Below are positions 25,822-33,364 of a stretch of 64,000 nucleotides of DNA, piece after piece (the first letter of the stretch is position 1; each line of letters begins with the position of its first letter). The stretch is from NCBI RefSeq assembly GCF_000960475.2, contig NZ_JZDQ02000002.1, positions 1 through 64,000 of the forward strand, written 5' to 3'. A program made the position numbers and the translations under genes. The DNA comes from Nocardioides luteus (GTDB lineage Bacteria; Actinomycetota; Actinomycetes; Propionibacteriales; Nocardioidaceae). Under the pieces are notes generated by a model. The model had not been told where the DNA came from, made no database searches, and saw only the letters and a list, made by a program, of their open reading frames with translations.

Positions 25822-27060
25822 TCAGCTCTCGAACCGGGTCGCACGCTCTCGGGTGACCCCGCCGCCGCGGCCCGCGTCGGCCGCGCTGTCCCAGCTGTAG
25901 ACCTCGGTCCCGGTGATGAAGACGCGCTCGGCGCGGTGGTCGGTGTCGAGCGGGTCACCGGACCAGATGACCAAGTCGCCGTCGAGCCCCGGCGCGATCG
26001 CGCCGACCCGGTCGTCGAGGCCGAGGAAGCTCGCCGGATTGGTGGTGATCGCGGCCAGGGCGGTGTCGCGCGGGAGGCCGTCGCGTACGGCGAAGGAGGC
26101 CTGGTGGACCAGGAAGTTGATCGGGATGACCGGGTGGTCGGTGGTGATCGCCACCCGCACCCCGGCGGCGGCCATCGCGGCGATGTTGCGATTGGCGCGG
26201 TTGCGCACCTCCACCTTCGAGCGGCTCACGAACATCGGGCCGTAGATGACCGGGACGTCCTTCTCGGCGAGCACGTCGGCGAGGAGATGGCCCTCGGTGC
26301 CGTGGTTGATCACGAGGCGGTAGCCGAACTCCTCGCTCAGCCGGATGGCGGTCGCGATGTCGTCGGCGCGGTGGGTGTGCTGGTCCCAGGCGAGCTCGCC
26401 GGCGAGGACCCGGGCGAGCGTCTCCTTGCCGAGATCGCGCTCGAACGGCTCGCCCTTCCCCTCGGCGGAGGCCTTTCTGTCGGCGTAGTTCTGCGCCTCG
26501 ACGAAGGCCTTCCGGATGATGTTGGCGACGCCGAGACGGGTCGACGGGGTCTTCTTCTGCTCGCCGTAGACGCGCTTGGGGTTCTCGCCGAGGGCGCTCT
26601 TGACCGAGACCGAGTCGGAGATGACCTGCTCGTCGACGGTACGCCCGCCCCAGGTCTTGATCGCGACCGTCTGGCCGCCGATCGGGTTGCCGGATCCGGG
26701 CTTGATCACCGCCGTGGTCACGCCGCCGGCGAGAGCGTCGCGGAAGCCCTCGTCCTCGATGTTGATCGCGTCGATCGCCCGCAGGGCCGCGCCGTCAGGG
26801 TCGGTCATCTCGTTGGTGTCGCTGCCTGCCCAGCCTTCGCCCTCCTCGTGGGTTCCGATGTGGCCGTGGCCCTCGACGAACCCGGGAAGCAGCCACTTGC
26901 CGTCCGCGTCGATGGTGTCGATGCCGTCGGGGATCGCGACGTCGGCTCCCACCGCGGTGATCACCCCGTCCTCGATCACGACCGTGCCGTTCTCGATCGG
27001 CTCGCCCGAGATCGGGACGACGTAGGCATGGGTGATGGCAACCGAGGAGCGCTGAGTCAT
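25822..27060 (-). CDS. Amidohydrolase family protein (imidazolonepropionase-like)
   Basis: 412 aa metal-dependent TIM-barrel hydrolase. The composite N-terminal sandwich (VVIEDGVITAVGADVAIPDG) leads into LLPGFVEGHGHIG, the first metal-site HxH. Downstream there is HTHRADDI, the NHGTEGHLL His and the TDHPVIPINFL Asp region. The C-terminal GAIAPGLDGDLVIWSGDPLD is typical of imidazolonepropionase/dipeptidase-like members. The substrate is unknown. ATG 27060 (MTQRSSVAITHAYV) is chosen over one nine codons earlier. It precedes the lipoprotein gene by 41 bp. Confidence 0.83.
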   Translation of the reverse strand: MTQRSSVAITHAYVVPISGEPIENGTVVIEDGVITAVGADVAIPDGIDTIDADGKWLLPGFVEGHGHIGTHEEGEGWAGSDTNEMTDPDGAALRAIDAINIEDEGFRDALAGGVTTAVIKPGSGNPIGGQTVAIKTWGGRTVDEQVISDSVSVKSALGENPKRVYGEQKKTPSTRLGVANIIRKAFVEAQNYADRKASAEGKGEPFERDLGKETLARVLAGELAWDQHTHRADDIATAIRLSEEFGYRLVINHGTEGHLLADVLAEKDVPVIYGPMFVSRSKVEVRNRANRNIAAMAAAGVRVAITTDHPVIPINFLVHQASFAVRDGLPRDTALAAITTNPASFLGLDDRVGAIAPGLDGDLVIWSGDPLDTDHRAERVFITGTEVYSWDSAADAGRGGGVTRERATRFES

Positions 27061-27129
27061 GGCGTCATCATGCCGGGCTTCGTCCATCTGTCGAGGTGTT
27101 TGCCGTCGAGGCTGCCGGCAGTGGTTCGG

Positions 27130-27546
27130 TCAGTCCGACTCGAGCAGCTGTGCCAAGCGAGGAAGTACGGCGTCGCGCCAGCCCGGCCCCATGTTGTCGA
27201 AGGCGAACCGGTGCTGGGGGTCGTCGAGGTCGAAGCCGGAGTGCTCGAGGATCAGGCGGGTGCCCCTGCCCTCGGCGACCAGGCGCCACGTCAGGGTCCA
27301 GTCGGCGAAGGTGTAGACGAGCAGCTCGGGTTCGCGGACCTCGAGCACCTCTGCGGGTTGCGGGCCCCAGGTCGGCATCTGGAGGTGGAAGCGGTGTCCG
27401 ACCTCCGGCCTGATGTCGCTCGGGGCCCACCAGCGTCCGAGCAGGTCCGGCTGGGTGAGGGCCGCCCAGACCCGCTCCGGCGGACGGGCGATGAACTGGT
27501 CGACGGTGACGGTCTCGGTCTTCTTCTCGATGTTCTTCTCGGTCAT
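27130..27546 (-). CDS. SRPBCC/AHSA1 domain protein
   Basis: 138 aa START-like fold, with the typical ARPPERVWAALTQPDLLGRWW and GWRDAVLPRLAQLLE ends. Proteins of this type encoded with an ArsR repressor are common and bind hydrophobic ligands or assist activation steps; the ligand is unknown. Its ATG overlaps the stop of the ArsR gene (ATGA, 27543-27546), so it is co-translated with its putative regulator. Confidence 0.82.
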   Translation of the reverse strand: MTEKNIEKKTETVTVDQFIARPPERVWAALTQPDLLGRWWAPSDIRPEVGHRFHLQMPTWGPQPAEVLEVREPELLVYTFADWTLTWRLVAEGRGTRLILEHSGFDLDDPQHRFAFDNMGPGWRDAVLPRLAQLLESD

Positions 27547-27860
27547 GACTGGGGCTCCTCCTCGAGGATGTCGGCAAGGGTGGAGAGCCGCTCACGCCAG
27601 TAGGTCTCGAACGGACTCAGCCAGGCGCCGACCTCCGTCAGCGGACCCGCATCGATCTCGTAGCGGCGTTCGCGACCGCGGACCTCCTCGCGCACGAGGC
27701 CGGCGCGGCGTAGGACCTGGAGATGCTCGGACACCGCCGGCCGACTGAGGTCGAACTGGTCAGCCAGAGCGCCGGCATTGCGCGGGGACTCCATGAGCAG
27801 CTCGAGCACTCTGCGGCGTACGGGATTGGCGAGTGCGGCGAACACATCCGTTTCGGTCAC
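27543..27860 (-). CDS. ArsR-family transcriptional repressor
   Basis: 105 aa. A winged helix with VFAALANPVRRRVLELLMESP, recognition helix region DLSRPAVSEHLQVLRRAGLV and wing VRGRERRYEIDAG covers most of the protein. There is no metal-site Cys pair, so it senses something other than thiophilic metals. The GTG start at 27860 has no Shine-Dalgarno and lies where a TTGACA-based promoter would initiate, so the mRNA may be leaderless. Operators TTCCGACATGTCGGAA lie just upstream. Confidence 0.84.
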   Translation of the reverse strand: MTETDVFAALANPVRRRVLELLMESPRNAGALADQFDLSRPAVSEHLQVLRRAGLVREEVRGRERRYEIDAGPLTEVGAWLSPFETYWRERLSTLADILEEEPQS

Positions 27861-27865
27861 GGCAC

Positions 27866-27914
27866 CATCATGTCGGATATTTCCGACATGTCAACTTTTT
27901 CCGACATGTCGGAA
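27866..27914 (-). promoter_or_regulatory. ArsR promoter and double operator inside the M20 gene 3' end
   Basis: A perfect 16-bp palindrome TTCCGACATGTCGGAA (27899-27914) and a 9-bp-arm inverted repeat CATGTCGGA-tatt-TCCGACATG (27869-27890) share the half-site TCCGACATG. On the minus strand TTGACA (27889-27894) is a good -35, with about 17 bp to a -10-like ATGATG (27866-27871). The distal palindrome overlaps the last codons of the upstream M20 hydrolase gene (ends 27891). Confidence 0.7.
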
Positions 27915-29048
27915 GAGGGCTGCGTAGGCGCGGGCGGCGGTGGCCAGCTCGGCGACCTCGACGCTCTCGTCGGGACGATGCGCCTGCTCGGCGACGGAGC
28001 CGGGGCCGAGCACGACGACCGGAATCCCTCTAGCCGCGACGAAGCCGCCGTCGCAGGCGGCGGTCCAGCCGGTAGGGCTGGATGTGGGTGCGCCGGCTGA
28101 CGCCAACGCGGCGGCCACGTTGTCGACGATCGGATCGTCGACAGGCGTCTCGAACCCGGGCATGTCCATGGTCAACCGTACGTCGAGAGTGAGGCCGCGG
28201 GCGGCGAGGCCGAGTGCCTGCAGACGGCTCTCGACCTCCTTCCGTACGTCCCCTGCGGACTCACCCGGGAGCAGGCGGCGGTCGGCGGTGATCCGGCAGT
28301 GGGCGGCGACCGTGGAGGTCGCCTGCCCGCCCTCGATGGTGCCGACGCTCCAAGTGGCCGGGCCGCACAGCGGGTGCGGGCTCGCGGCCAGCTCGTCGTG
28401 CCAGGCTTCGATCTCGGCGATCACGTGGGCCATCCCGTGGATGGCGTTACGGCCGTCGGACGGGTTGCCGGAGTGAGCCGCCAAGCCGGTGAGGGTGATC
28501 TCCAGGTAGGCGTCGCCGCGCGCGGCGATCACGGGCTGGAGACCGGTAGGCTCGACGACCAGGCAGGCCGAGTGGCTATTTGTCGATAAATCGCGGACGA
28601 AGCGGCGGATGCCGAGGCCGAGCTCCTCCTCGTCGACGAGGACGGCGAGCGTGATCGGTGGCTGATCGACGGTGTTGTCGACTGCGGACAATGCGACAAT
28701 CGCCGCCGCCAGGCCGCCCTTGGTATCCGCGCTGCCGCGCCCGTGCAGCCGCCCGTCGCGTACGTCACCGGAGAACGGGTCACCGCTCCAGCCGTCACCG
28801 GGCGGCACCACATCGGAGTGGCTCACGACCAGGAGGCCAGGCCCGGGACCGCCTCCGACCCGCGCGACCAGGTTGGCGCGGCCGGGCGCGACCTCGTCGA
28901 GGGTCACCTCGAAACCGCGCCGGCGGCACTCCTCGGCGAGCACCGCGACCGTCGCGGCCTCCTCTCCCGGCGGGTTCTGGCCGCGGGCGCGTACCAGCCG
29001 CTGGGCGAGCGCGACGACCTCGCCGGGATCGACCGACGCGCCCGTCAA
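27891..29048 (-). CDS. M20-family metallohydrolase (N-acyl amino acid deacylase-like)
   Basis: 385 aa from TTG 29048. That start overlaps the aminotransferase stop (TTGA) and has GGGAGG at good spacing. Metal and catalytic motifs: VVSHSDVVPPGDGWSGDPFSG (His/Asp), GRGSADTKGGLAAA (bridging Asp), DEEELG (catalytic Glu-Glu), VVEPT and the C-terminal His in EQAHRPDESV. The dimerisation domain AHSGNPSDGRNAIHGM is present. In this operon it could remove an N-acetyl or N-acyl group, for example from N-acetyl-diaminobutyrate; that role is inferred. It contains a TTA leucine codon, rare in this GC-rich genome, within a palindrome-like site at 28578-28591. Confidence 0.83.
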   Translation of the reverse strand: MTGASVDPGEVVALAQRLVRARGQNPPGEEAATVAVLAEECRRRGFEVTLDEVAPGRANLVARVGGGPGPGLLVVSHSDVVPPGDGWSGDPFSGDVRDGRLHGRGSADTKGGLAAAIVALSAVDNTVDQPPITLAVLVDEEELGLGIRRFVRDLSTNSHSACLVVEPTGLQPVIAARGDAYLEITLTGLAAHSGNPSDGRNAIHGMAHVIAEIEAWHDELAASPHPLCGPATWSVGTIEGGQATSTVAAHCRITADRRLLPGESAGDVRKEVESRLQALGLAARGLTLDVRLTMDMPGFETPVDDPIVDNVAAALASAGAPTSSPTGWTAACDGGFVAARGIPVVVLGPGSVAEQAHRPDESVEVAELATAARAYAALFRHVGKS

Positions 29049-30253
29049 CGCGCCTCCCGGCCGAGACGGTCCACCGCCCGCCGCAGCCGGGCGACGCCCT
29101 CGGCGATCCGCTCGGGCGGGGTGGAGGCGAAGCAGAGGCGCATCGAGTGCGGGAAGTGCCCACCGGGCGAGAACGCGTTGCCCGGGATCAGCGCGACCCC
29201 CTCGGCCAGCGCGACCTCGAAGAGTGCGGTGGTGTCGACGGGCGGGTCGAAGGTGACCCAGAGGAAGAAGCCGCCGTCTGGATCCGTCCACGTCGCGAGG
29301 CCGTCGAAGTGCTCGGTCAGCGCCGCGCGCATCGCCTCCTTCCGCTCCTTGTAGACAATCCTCTGACCGGCCACGTGGGCATCGAACCCGCCCGAGTCGA
29401 GGAACCCGGCGAGCTGCCGCTGCGCCGGGAGGTTGGTGCAGGTGTCCATCGCCTGCTTGGCGTTGATCAGCAGCTGCCCCAGCGACGGGTCGGCGTCGAC
29501 CCAGCCGACCCGCAGCCCCGGGGCCACGGTCTTGGAGAAGGTGCGCACCGAGAAAACCAGCGGGTCGCCCTCGGCCAGCTCGTGCAGTGTCGGCAGCGGG
29601 TCGCCGGAGAACCGGAGCAGCCCGTAGGGGTCGTCGTCGATCAGGATCGAGCCCCACTCCCGGGCGAGCTCGACGAGCCGGACCCGGCGCTCCAACGACA
29701 GGGTCGCACCCGACGGGTTCTGGAAGGTCGGGATGGCGTAGATCGACTTCGGGAGGCGGCCGGTGCGGCGTACCTCTGCCTCGAGCCGCTCCACGTCGAG
29801 CCCCTCCTCGTCGACCGGGATCTCGAGGAGCTCGGCGGAGTAGGAGAGCGCGGTCGCGCTGCCGTTGGTGTAGGTCGGGGCCTCGACGACGACCAGGTCG
29901 CCGGGGTCGGTGAAGAGCTTGTGGACGAGGTCGAGGCCCTGCATCCCGCCGGAGGTGATCGTCAACCGCTCGGAGGTGGTCTCGTCGCTGGTGCCGGCCA
30001 GCTGGGCCAGCAGCGCCTCGCGGAGCATCGGGTCGCCCTCGGTGGCGGCGTAGTCGAAGGCGTGCGGCTCCAGCGGCACCTCGGCCAGCGCGGCGGCCGG
30101 GATCGAGTCCTGAGCCGGGCTGCCCATGGCCAGGCGGACGATGTCGTGGGTCTGCTCGGCCAGCAGCGACGTACTCGAGTCGATCACCGAGCCGACCAGG
30201 TGCTCGCTGCGCGCTGCCAGGGGCAGCCGGGCTTCCGTGCGGATTGTCGACAT
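29045..30253 (-). CDS. PLP-dependent class I/II aminotransferase (MocR-core/LysN-like)
   Basis: 402 aa. The fold-type I core has TSGGMQGLDLVHKLFTDPGD, YAIPTFQNPSGATLSLERR, DDDPYGLLRF (PLP Asp) and the Schiff-base Lys in VRTFSKTVAPGLRVGW. It resembles 2-aminoadipate/branched-chain or diaminobutyrate transaminases without the helix-turn-helix of MocR regulators. AAGGAGGG precedes ATG 30253. The start codon itself lies in an ATTGTCGACATT palindrome-like site. Context (M24 before, M20 after) suggests transamination of a diamino acid released from a cyclic or acylated precursor. Confidence 0.82.
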   Translation of the reverse strand: MSTIRTEARLPLAARSEHLVGSVIDSSTSLLAEQTHDIVRLAMGSPAQDSIPAAALAEVPLEPHAFDYAATEGDPMLREALLAQLAGTSDETTSERLTITSGGMQGLDLVHKLFTDPGDLVVVEAPTYTNGSATALSYSAELLEIPVDEEGLDVERLEAEVRRTGRLPKSIYAIPTFQNPSGATLSLERRVRLVELAREWGSILIDDDPYGLLRFSGDPLPTLHELAEGDPLVFSVRTFSKTVAPGLRVGWVDADPSLGQLLINAKQAMDTCTNLPAQRQLAGFLDSGGFDAHVAGQRIVYKERKEAMRAALTEHFDGLATWTDPDGGFFLWVTFDPPVDTTALFEVALAEGVALIPGNAFSPGGHFPHSMRLCFASTPPERIAEGVARLRRAVDRLGREAR

Positions 30254-30275
30254 TCGACACTCCCTCCTTGGTGGA

Positions 30276-31466
30276 CTACTCGTTGACGATCAGCTGACGC
30301 GGCATCGAGGTCAGCGGCTCGGGCAGGTGCTCGGTGACCAGGACCGACTCGGAGAGCTCGTAGGCCCAGCCGTCCATCCACATTCCGAGGATCACGTGGA
30401 AGGCCATCCCGGGCTCGAGAACCGTCTCCTCGCCCGCCCGGAGGCTGACCGTCCGCTCGCCCCAGTCGGGCGGGAAGCCGACCCCGATCGAGTAGCCGAT
30501 CCGGGACTCCTTGGTGAGGCCGTGGGCGGCGATCACCCGCGTGAAGGCCGCATGGACGTCGGCCCCGGCCGCCCCCGGCTTCATCGAGCCGAGCGCCGCC
30601 TCCATGCCCTCGGCGGTCGCCGCGGCGCAGTCGAGGAGCTTGGCCGACGGCGGCCCGAGGCAGACGGTGCGGGCGAGCGGGGCGTGGTAGCGGTTGCGTA
30701 CGCCGGCGAGCTCGATCGTGGTCGCCTCACCGCGGCGCAGGACCCTGTCGGTCCAGGTCAGGTGGGGTGTGTCGGCGCTGTCGCCGGTCGGCAGCAGCGG
30801 CACCAGCGCCGGGTAGTCGCCACCGACCCCGCCGACGCTGACCGTCTGCGCGGCCTGGATGTCGGCGACCACGTCGCACTCCCGCCGCCCCGAGCGCAGC
30901 CCCGCGAGGGCCGCCGTCATCGCCCGCTCGGCGACCTGGCCCGCAGCCCGCATCTCGTCCTGCTCGGCCGGCGACTTCACCACGCGCACCCAGTTGACCA
31001 GCTCCTCGCTGTCGACGATCCGGGCATGAAGGAGGGCCCGCTGCACGGCCAGGAAGCCGCGCACCGGCAGATGGTGGGCGTCCAGCTCCATCGCCACGAC
31101 TTCGTCAGGATTGTCGACAAATAGATTGAGCTCCCGGGCGAGGGCGGCGATGTGGTCGTAGGGATGGACGTCGGGCCGGTGGACCAGCTCCTCCGGATAG
31201 GCGTGGATCCGGTCCTCCGGCAGCACCGCCGTGTGCCGGGCCCCGTGCGCGTCCATCGCCCGCAGGAACAGGTGCGGCTGCCCCCGAGCGGGCACCACCG
31301 CGCACTGCGGCACGTAGAACGACCAGGCGTTGTAGCCGGTCAGGTAGTAGAGGTTCGCCGGGTCCGCGACCACCAGCGCCGACCAGCCCCGCTCCACCAT
31401 CCGCTGCTGCACCTTCTCCAGCCGCTCCGCGAACTCCTCGGGGCCGAAGACGCTCACCACATCCAC
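30276..31466 (-). CDS. M24-family hydrolase resembling ectoine hydrolase
   Basis: 396 aa, creatinase/aminopeptidase P 'pita-bread' fold. The N-terminal TGYNAWSFYVPQ and VHPYDHI, and the C-terminal ELAGVRNRYHAPLARTV, resemble DoeA/EutD ectoine hydrolases from memory. The Asp metal ligands of true aminopeptidases (DxG...D) are replaced by ELAG and APLART, as in the metal-independent creatinase/DoeA branch. It heads a three-gene operon with a transaminase and an M20 hydrolase. Hydrolysis of ectoine or a related cyclic amidine is a reasonable hypothesis; creatinase-like activity is the alternative. Confidence 0.65.
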   Translation of the reverse strand: MDVVSVFGPEEFAERLEKVQQRMVERGWSALVVADPANLYYLTGYNAWSFYVPQCAVVPARGQPHLFLRAMDAHGARHTAVLPEDRIHAYPEELVHRPDVHPYDHIAALARELNLFVDNPDEVVAMELDAHHLPVRGFLAVQRALLHARIVDSEELVNWVRVVKSPAEQDEMRAAGQVAERAMTAALAGLRSGRRECDVVADIQAAQTVSVGGVGGDYPALVPLLPTGDSADTPHLTWTDRVLRRGEATTIELAGVRNRYHAPLARTVCLGPPSAKLLDCAAATAEGMEAALGSMKPGAAGADVHAAFTRVIAAHGLTKESRIGYSIGVGFPPDWGERTVSLRAGEETVLEPGMAFHVILGMWMDGWAYELSESVLVTEHLPEPLTSMPRQLIVNE

Positions 31467-31505
31467 ACCGTTCCCGCCACCCGATCATCGTGACCGAGCC
31501 CGCTG

Positions 31506-31517
31506 ATTGTTGACAAT
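31506..31517. promoter_or_regulatory. Candidate GntR-type operator upstream of the M24 operon
   Basis: ATTGTTGACAAT with a neighbouring TTGTC (on the minus strand TTGTCTATTGTCAACAAT) sits 40-51 bp upstream of the M24 start. Similar TTGTCGACAA-type sites recur inside the operon at 31111-31120, 30243-30254, 29349-29358 and 28578-28591. The regulator is not encoded next to it. Confidence 0.55.
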
Positions 31518-31561
31518 AGACAAACCGAAGATTTCGAACGCTCGTAGCGTCACCGAAACAC

Positions 31562-31599
31562 CGACCGCCCCCAGACGGCCGTGCGCCTGGGGGCGGTCG
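31562..31599. terminator. Intrinsic terminator of the Ig-like protein gene
   Basis: A 13-bp perfect stem CGACCGCCCCCAG / CTGGGGGCGGTCG with a 12-nt loop starts 16 bp after the stop of the minus-strand secreted protein gene. Confidence 0.8.
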
Positions 31600-31614
31600 T
31601 GTGTGTCCGCGTGA

Positions 31615-33114
31615 CTACTTGATCTTGAACAGCGCGGTGATGGTGGAGCCATCGTTGCTGGTCATCGTGGCGGCGTAGCAGCTGCCAGCACCTGTCGGCG
31701 TCTTCCAGTTCTGGACGAACTGGCCCGCAGTGGTGTCGAAGCGGAGGCTTGTCCCGCCGGTGGTCAGCAGCTCGATCGCGTCCTCGACGCCTGTGGCGCT
31801 GGTGCAGCTGATCTTCTGTGTCTTGAAGCCGGTCACGGCAGAAGTGCTCGTCAGCTCGGTCGGCCCGGCGAACAGCTCGAACTTGAGCGGGACGGTGCTG
31901 CCGCCCTTGACGGTGTTCAAGACTCCACCCATGTCGACCGGGGCGTTGTACCCCTTGGTGGTCCACGCGAGCACGGTGTAGTTCAGGGTCGCCGTGGCGG
32001 TGTTGCCCGCGTTGTCGGTCGCGGTCGCGGTGTAGGAGTGGGCGCCGACCGAGGTGCCGCCACCGGTGACCTCGCAGGAGGCGAGGCCGGACAGAGCGTC
32101 CGAAGCGTCACAGGTGGGGGCGGCAGGGTCGTTGCCGTAGTAGTAGCTGGCTCCCGGTCCACCGACGAGCGCCACTACCGGGGCTGTCTTGTCGATGTCG
32201 ATGTCGGGCACGGTGTCGGTCGCCGTGTTGCCGGCCCAGTCCGTCGCCGTCCCTGTCACAGACTGGTCCTCGCCCTCGCCGAGGGCGGTGTCACCCACGC
32301 AGGTGTCGATACCGGACCCGCCGGCGTCCGCACAGGTGAACGTCACGGCGACGTCCTGCCTGTACCAGCCGTTGTCGCCGTCCGGCGTGCTGGGGCTGAG
32401 CGTGTGACCGATGGTCGGGTTCCCGGTGTCGACGATGGTGTAGGTCGCCGTGGCGGTGTCGGCTGCGAGCCCACCCTTGTCGATGTGGTCACAGGTGGCC
32501 GTCTGGGTGCCGAGGCCGTGGGACAGCGTGCCGTTGACGACAGCCGCCACCGTGCTGTTGCCGTCCTCGGCATCGGTGACCTCACACGACGGACTCGGCT
32601 CCGAGCCGATCTCGTAGCTCGCACCGTCGGTGACACCGCTGACCGACACGCTCGGTGCGGTGTTGGGCGGTGGCGGTGGTGCGATGACGCGCAGCGTCCA
32701 GTTCGCGCGGTTTTCGTAGGACCCGACGCCGGCGTCGCTGATGCTGCTGACGTTGATGTGGTGGTCACCGGCGACCACGGAGCTGAAGGTCACCGGCTGG
32801 TAGGCGTTACACGCGGTAAACGTCAACGACGTCCTGCTCGCCGTCACGTCGGCCGGCACGCTCAAGGTCAGTGTGGCCGGTGTCGCGTCGCTGGCGTTAC
32901 AACCGGCTTGCCCGTCTGAACCGACACCGGTGGCATTGATCTTGTAGCCGATCGTCGTCGTACCGCCGGTCGTGATGGTGTTGTCACCAGCGGTGACATC
33001 GACGTCGTTCACCACGTTGTCCGCGAAGGCGACGCCAGGCAACGCCATCGCTCCGAAGGCCGCCAGCGCGACGACGATCGTCCCCTTGCGTGACCACTTT
33101 CCGTATCCCAGCAT
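31615..33114 (-). CDS. Secreted Ig-like/HYR protein with PxKF C-terminal domain
   Basis: 499 aa. The signal peptide (about 1-31) ends GVAFA. Several beta-sandwich modules follow: a first domain with paired Cys (about 35-140), a PPPPP linker near 150, then three Ig/HYR-like repeats with conserved Cys (SCEVTDAEDG, FTCADAGGSGID, TCDASDALSGLASCEV). The C-terminal PxKF module has GSTVPLKFELFAG. Such proteins are extracellular adhesion or matrix proteins; no sortase or transmembrane anchor is seen. GGGAGGGG precedes ATG 33114. It is followed by a strong terminator. Confidence 0.83.
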   Translation of the reverse strand: MLGYGKWSRKGTIVVALAAFGAMALPGVAFADNVVNDVDVTAGDNTITTGGTTTIGYKINATGVGSDGQAGCNASDATPATLTLSVPADVTASRTSLTFTACNAYQPVTFSSVVAGDHHINVSSISDAGVGSYENRANWTLRVIAPPPPPNTAPSVSVSGVTDGASYEIGSEPSPSCEVTDAEDGNSTVAAVVNGTLSHGLGTQTATCDHIDKGGLAADTATATYTIVDTGNPTIGHTLSPSTPDGDNGWYRQDVAVTFTCADAGGSGIDTCVGDTALGEGEDQSVTGTATDWAGNTATDTVPDIDIDKTAPVVALVGGPGASYYYGNDPAAPTCDASDALSGLASCEVTGGGTSVGAHSYTATATDNAGNTATATLNYTVLAWTTKGYNAPVDMGGVLNTVKGGSTVPLKFELFAGPTELTSTSAVTGFKTQKISCTSATGVEDAIELLTTGGTSLRFDTTAGQFVQNWKTPTGAGSCYAATMTSNDGSTITALFKIK

Positions 33115-33298
33115 GTGCTGTCCCCTCCCGGATGCTCGGATCGAACCCTCTGATGGTCCAACCCCCGGGCGAAGGTAGGCGCGGGCTGACGACGCGCGTG
33201 CCGATGGCGCAAGGAGCGTCCCCCATTTGAGGCATGGTCCCGATCGGGCGCGCCCATCGACGCCTCGGCGACCTGGCGGGCACCGGACCCCGCAACGC

Positions 33299-33332
33299 CG
33301 AGGGGCGGCCCCGCTGTCGGGGCCGCCCCTCG
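33299..33332. terminator. Intrinsic terminator of the acyl-CoA dehydrogenase gene
   Basis: A 15-bp perfect G/C-rich stem CGAGGGGCGGCCCCG with a CTGT loop starts 33 bp after the dehydrogenase stop on the minus strand. The 33115-33298 stretch beside it, upstream of the secreted-protein gene, shows no other clear element. Confidence 0.8.
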
Positions 33333-33341
33333 GACGTACGA

Positions 33342-33363
33342 CTTGTATCAGGCTTGTATCAGG
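33342..33363. repeat. Exact tandem duplication of 11 bp
   Basis: CTTGTATCAGG occurs twice head to tail, ending one base before the dehydrogenase stop triplet. This is probably a slippage duplication just outside the coding sequence. Confidence 0.8.
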
Positions 33364-33364
33364 C

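Noticed and set aside
28121..28143. An 11-bp-arm palindrome TGTCGACGATC-G-GATCGTCGACA in the M20 gene
   Set aside because: It is made from common GC-rich codons (Val-Asp-Asp-Pro-Ile-Val-Asp) and can arise from the protein sequence alone, unlike the A/T-rich sites nearby.
33115..33298. A possible riboswitch upstream of the secreted Ig-like protein
   Set aside because: No recognisable conserved aptamer core or paired stems could be drawn from the sequence.
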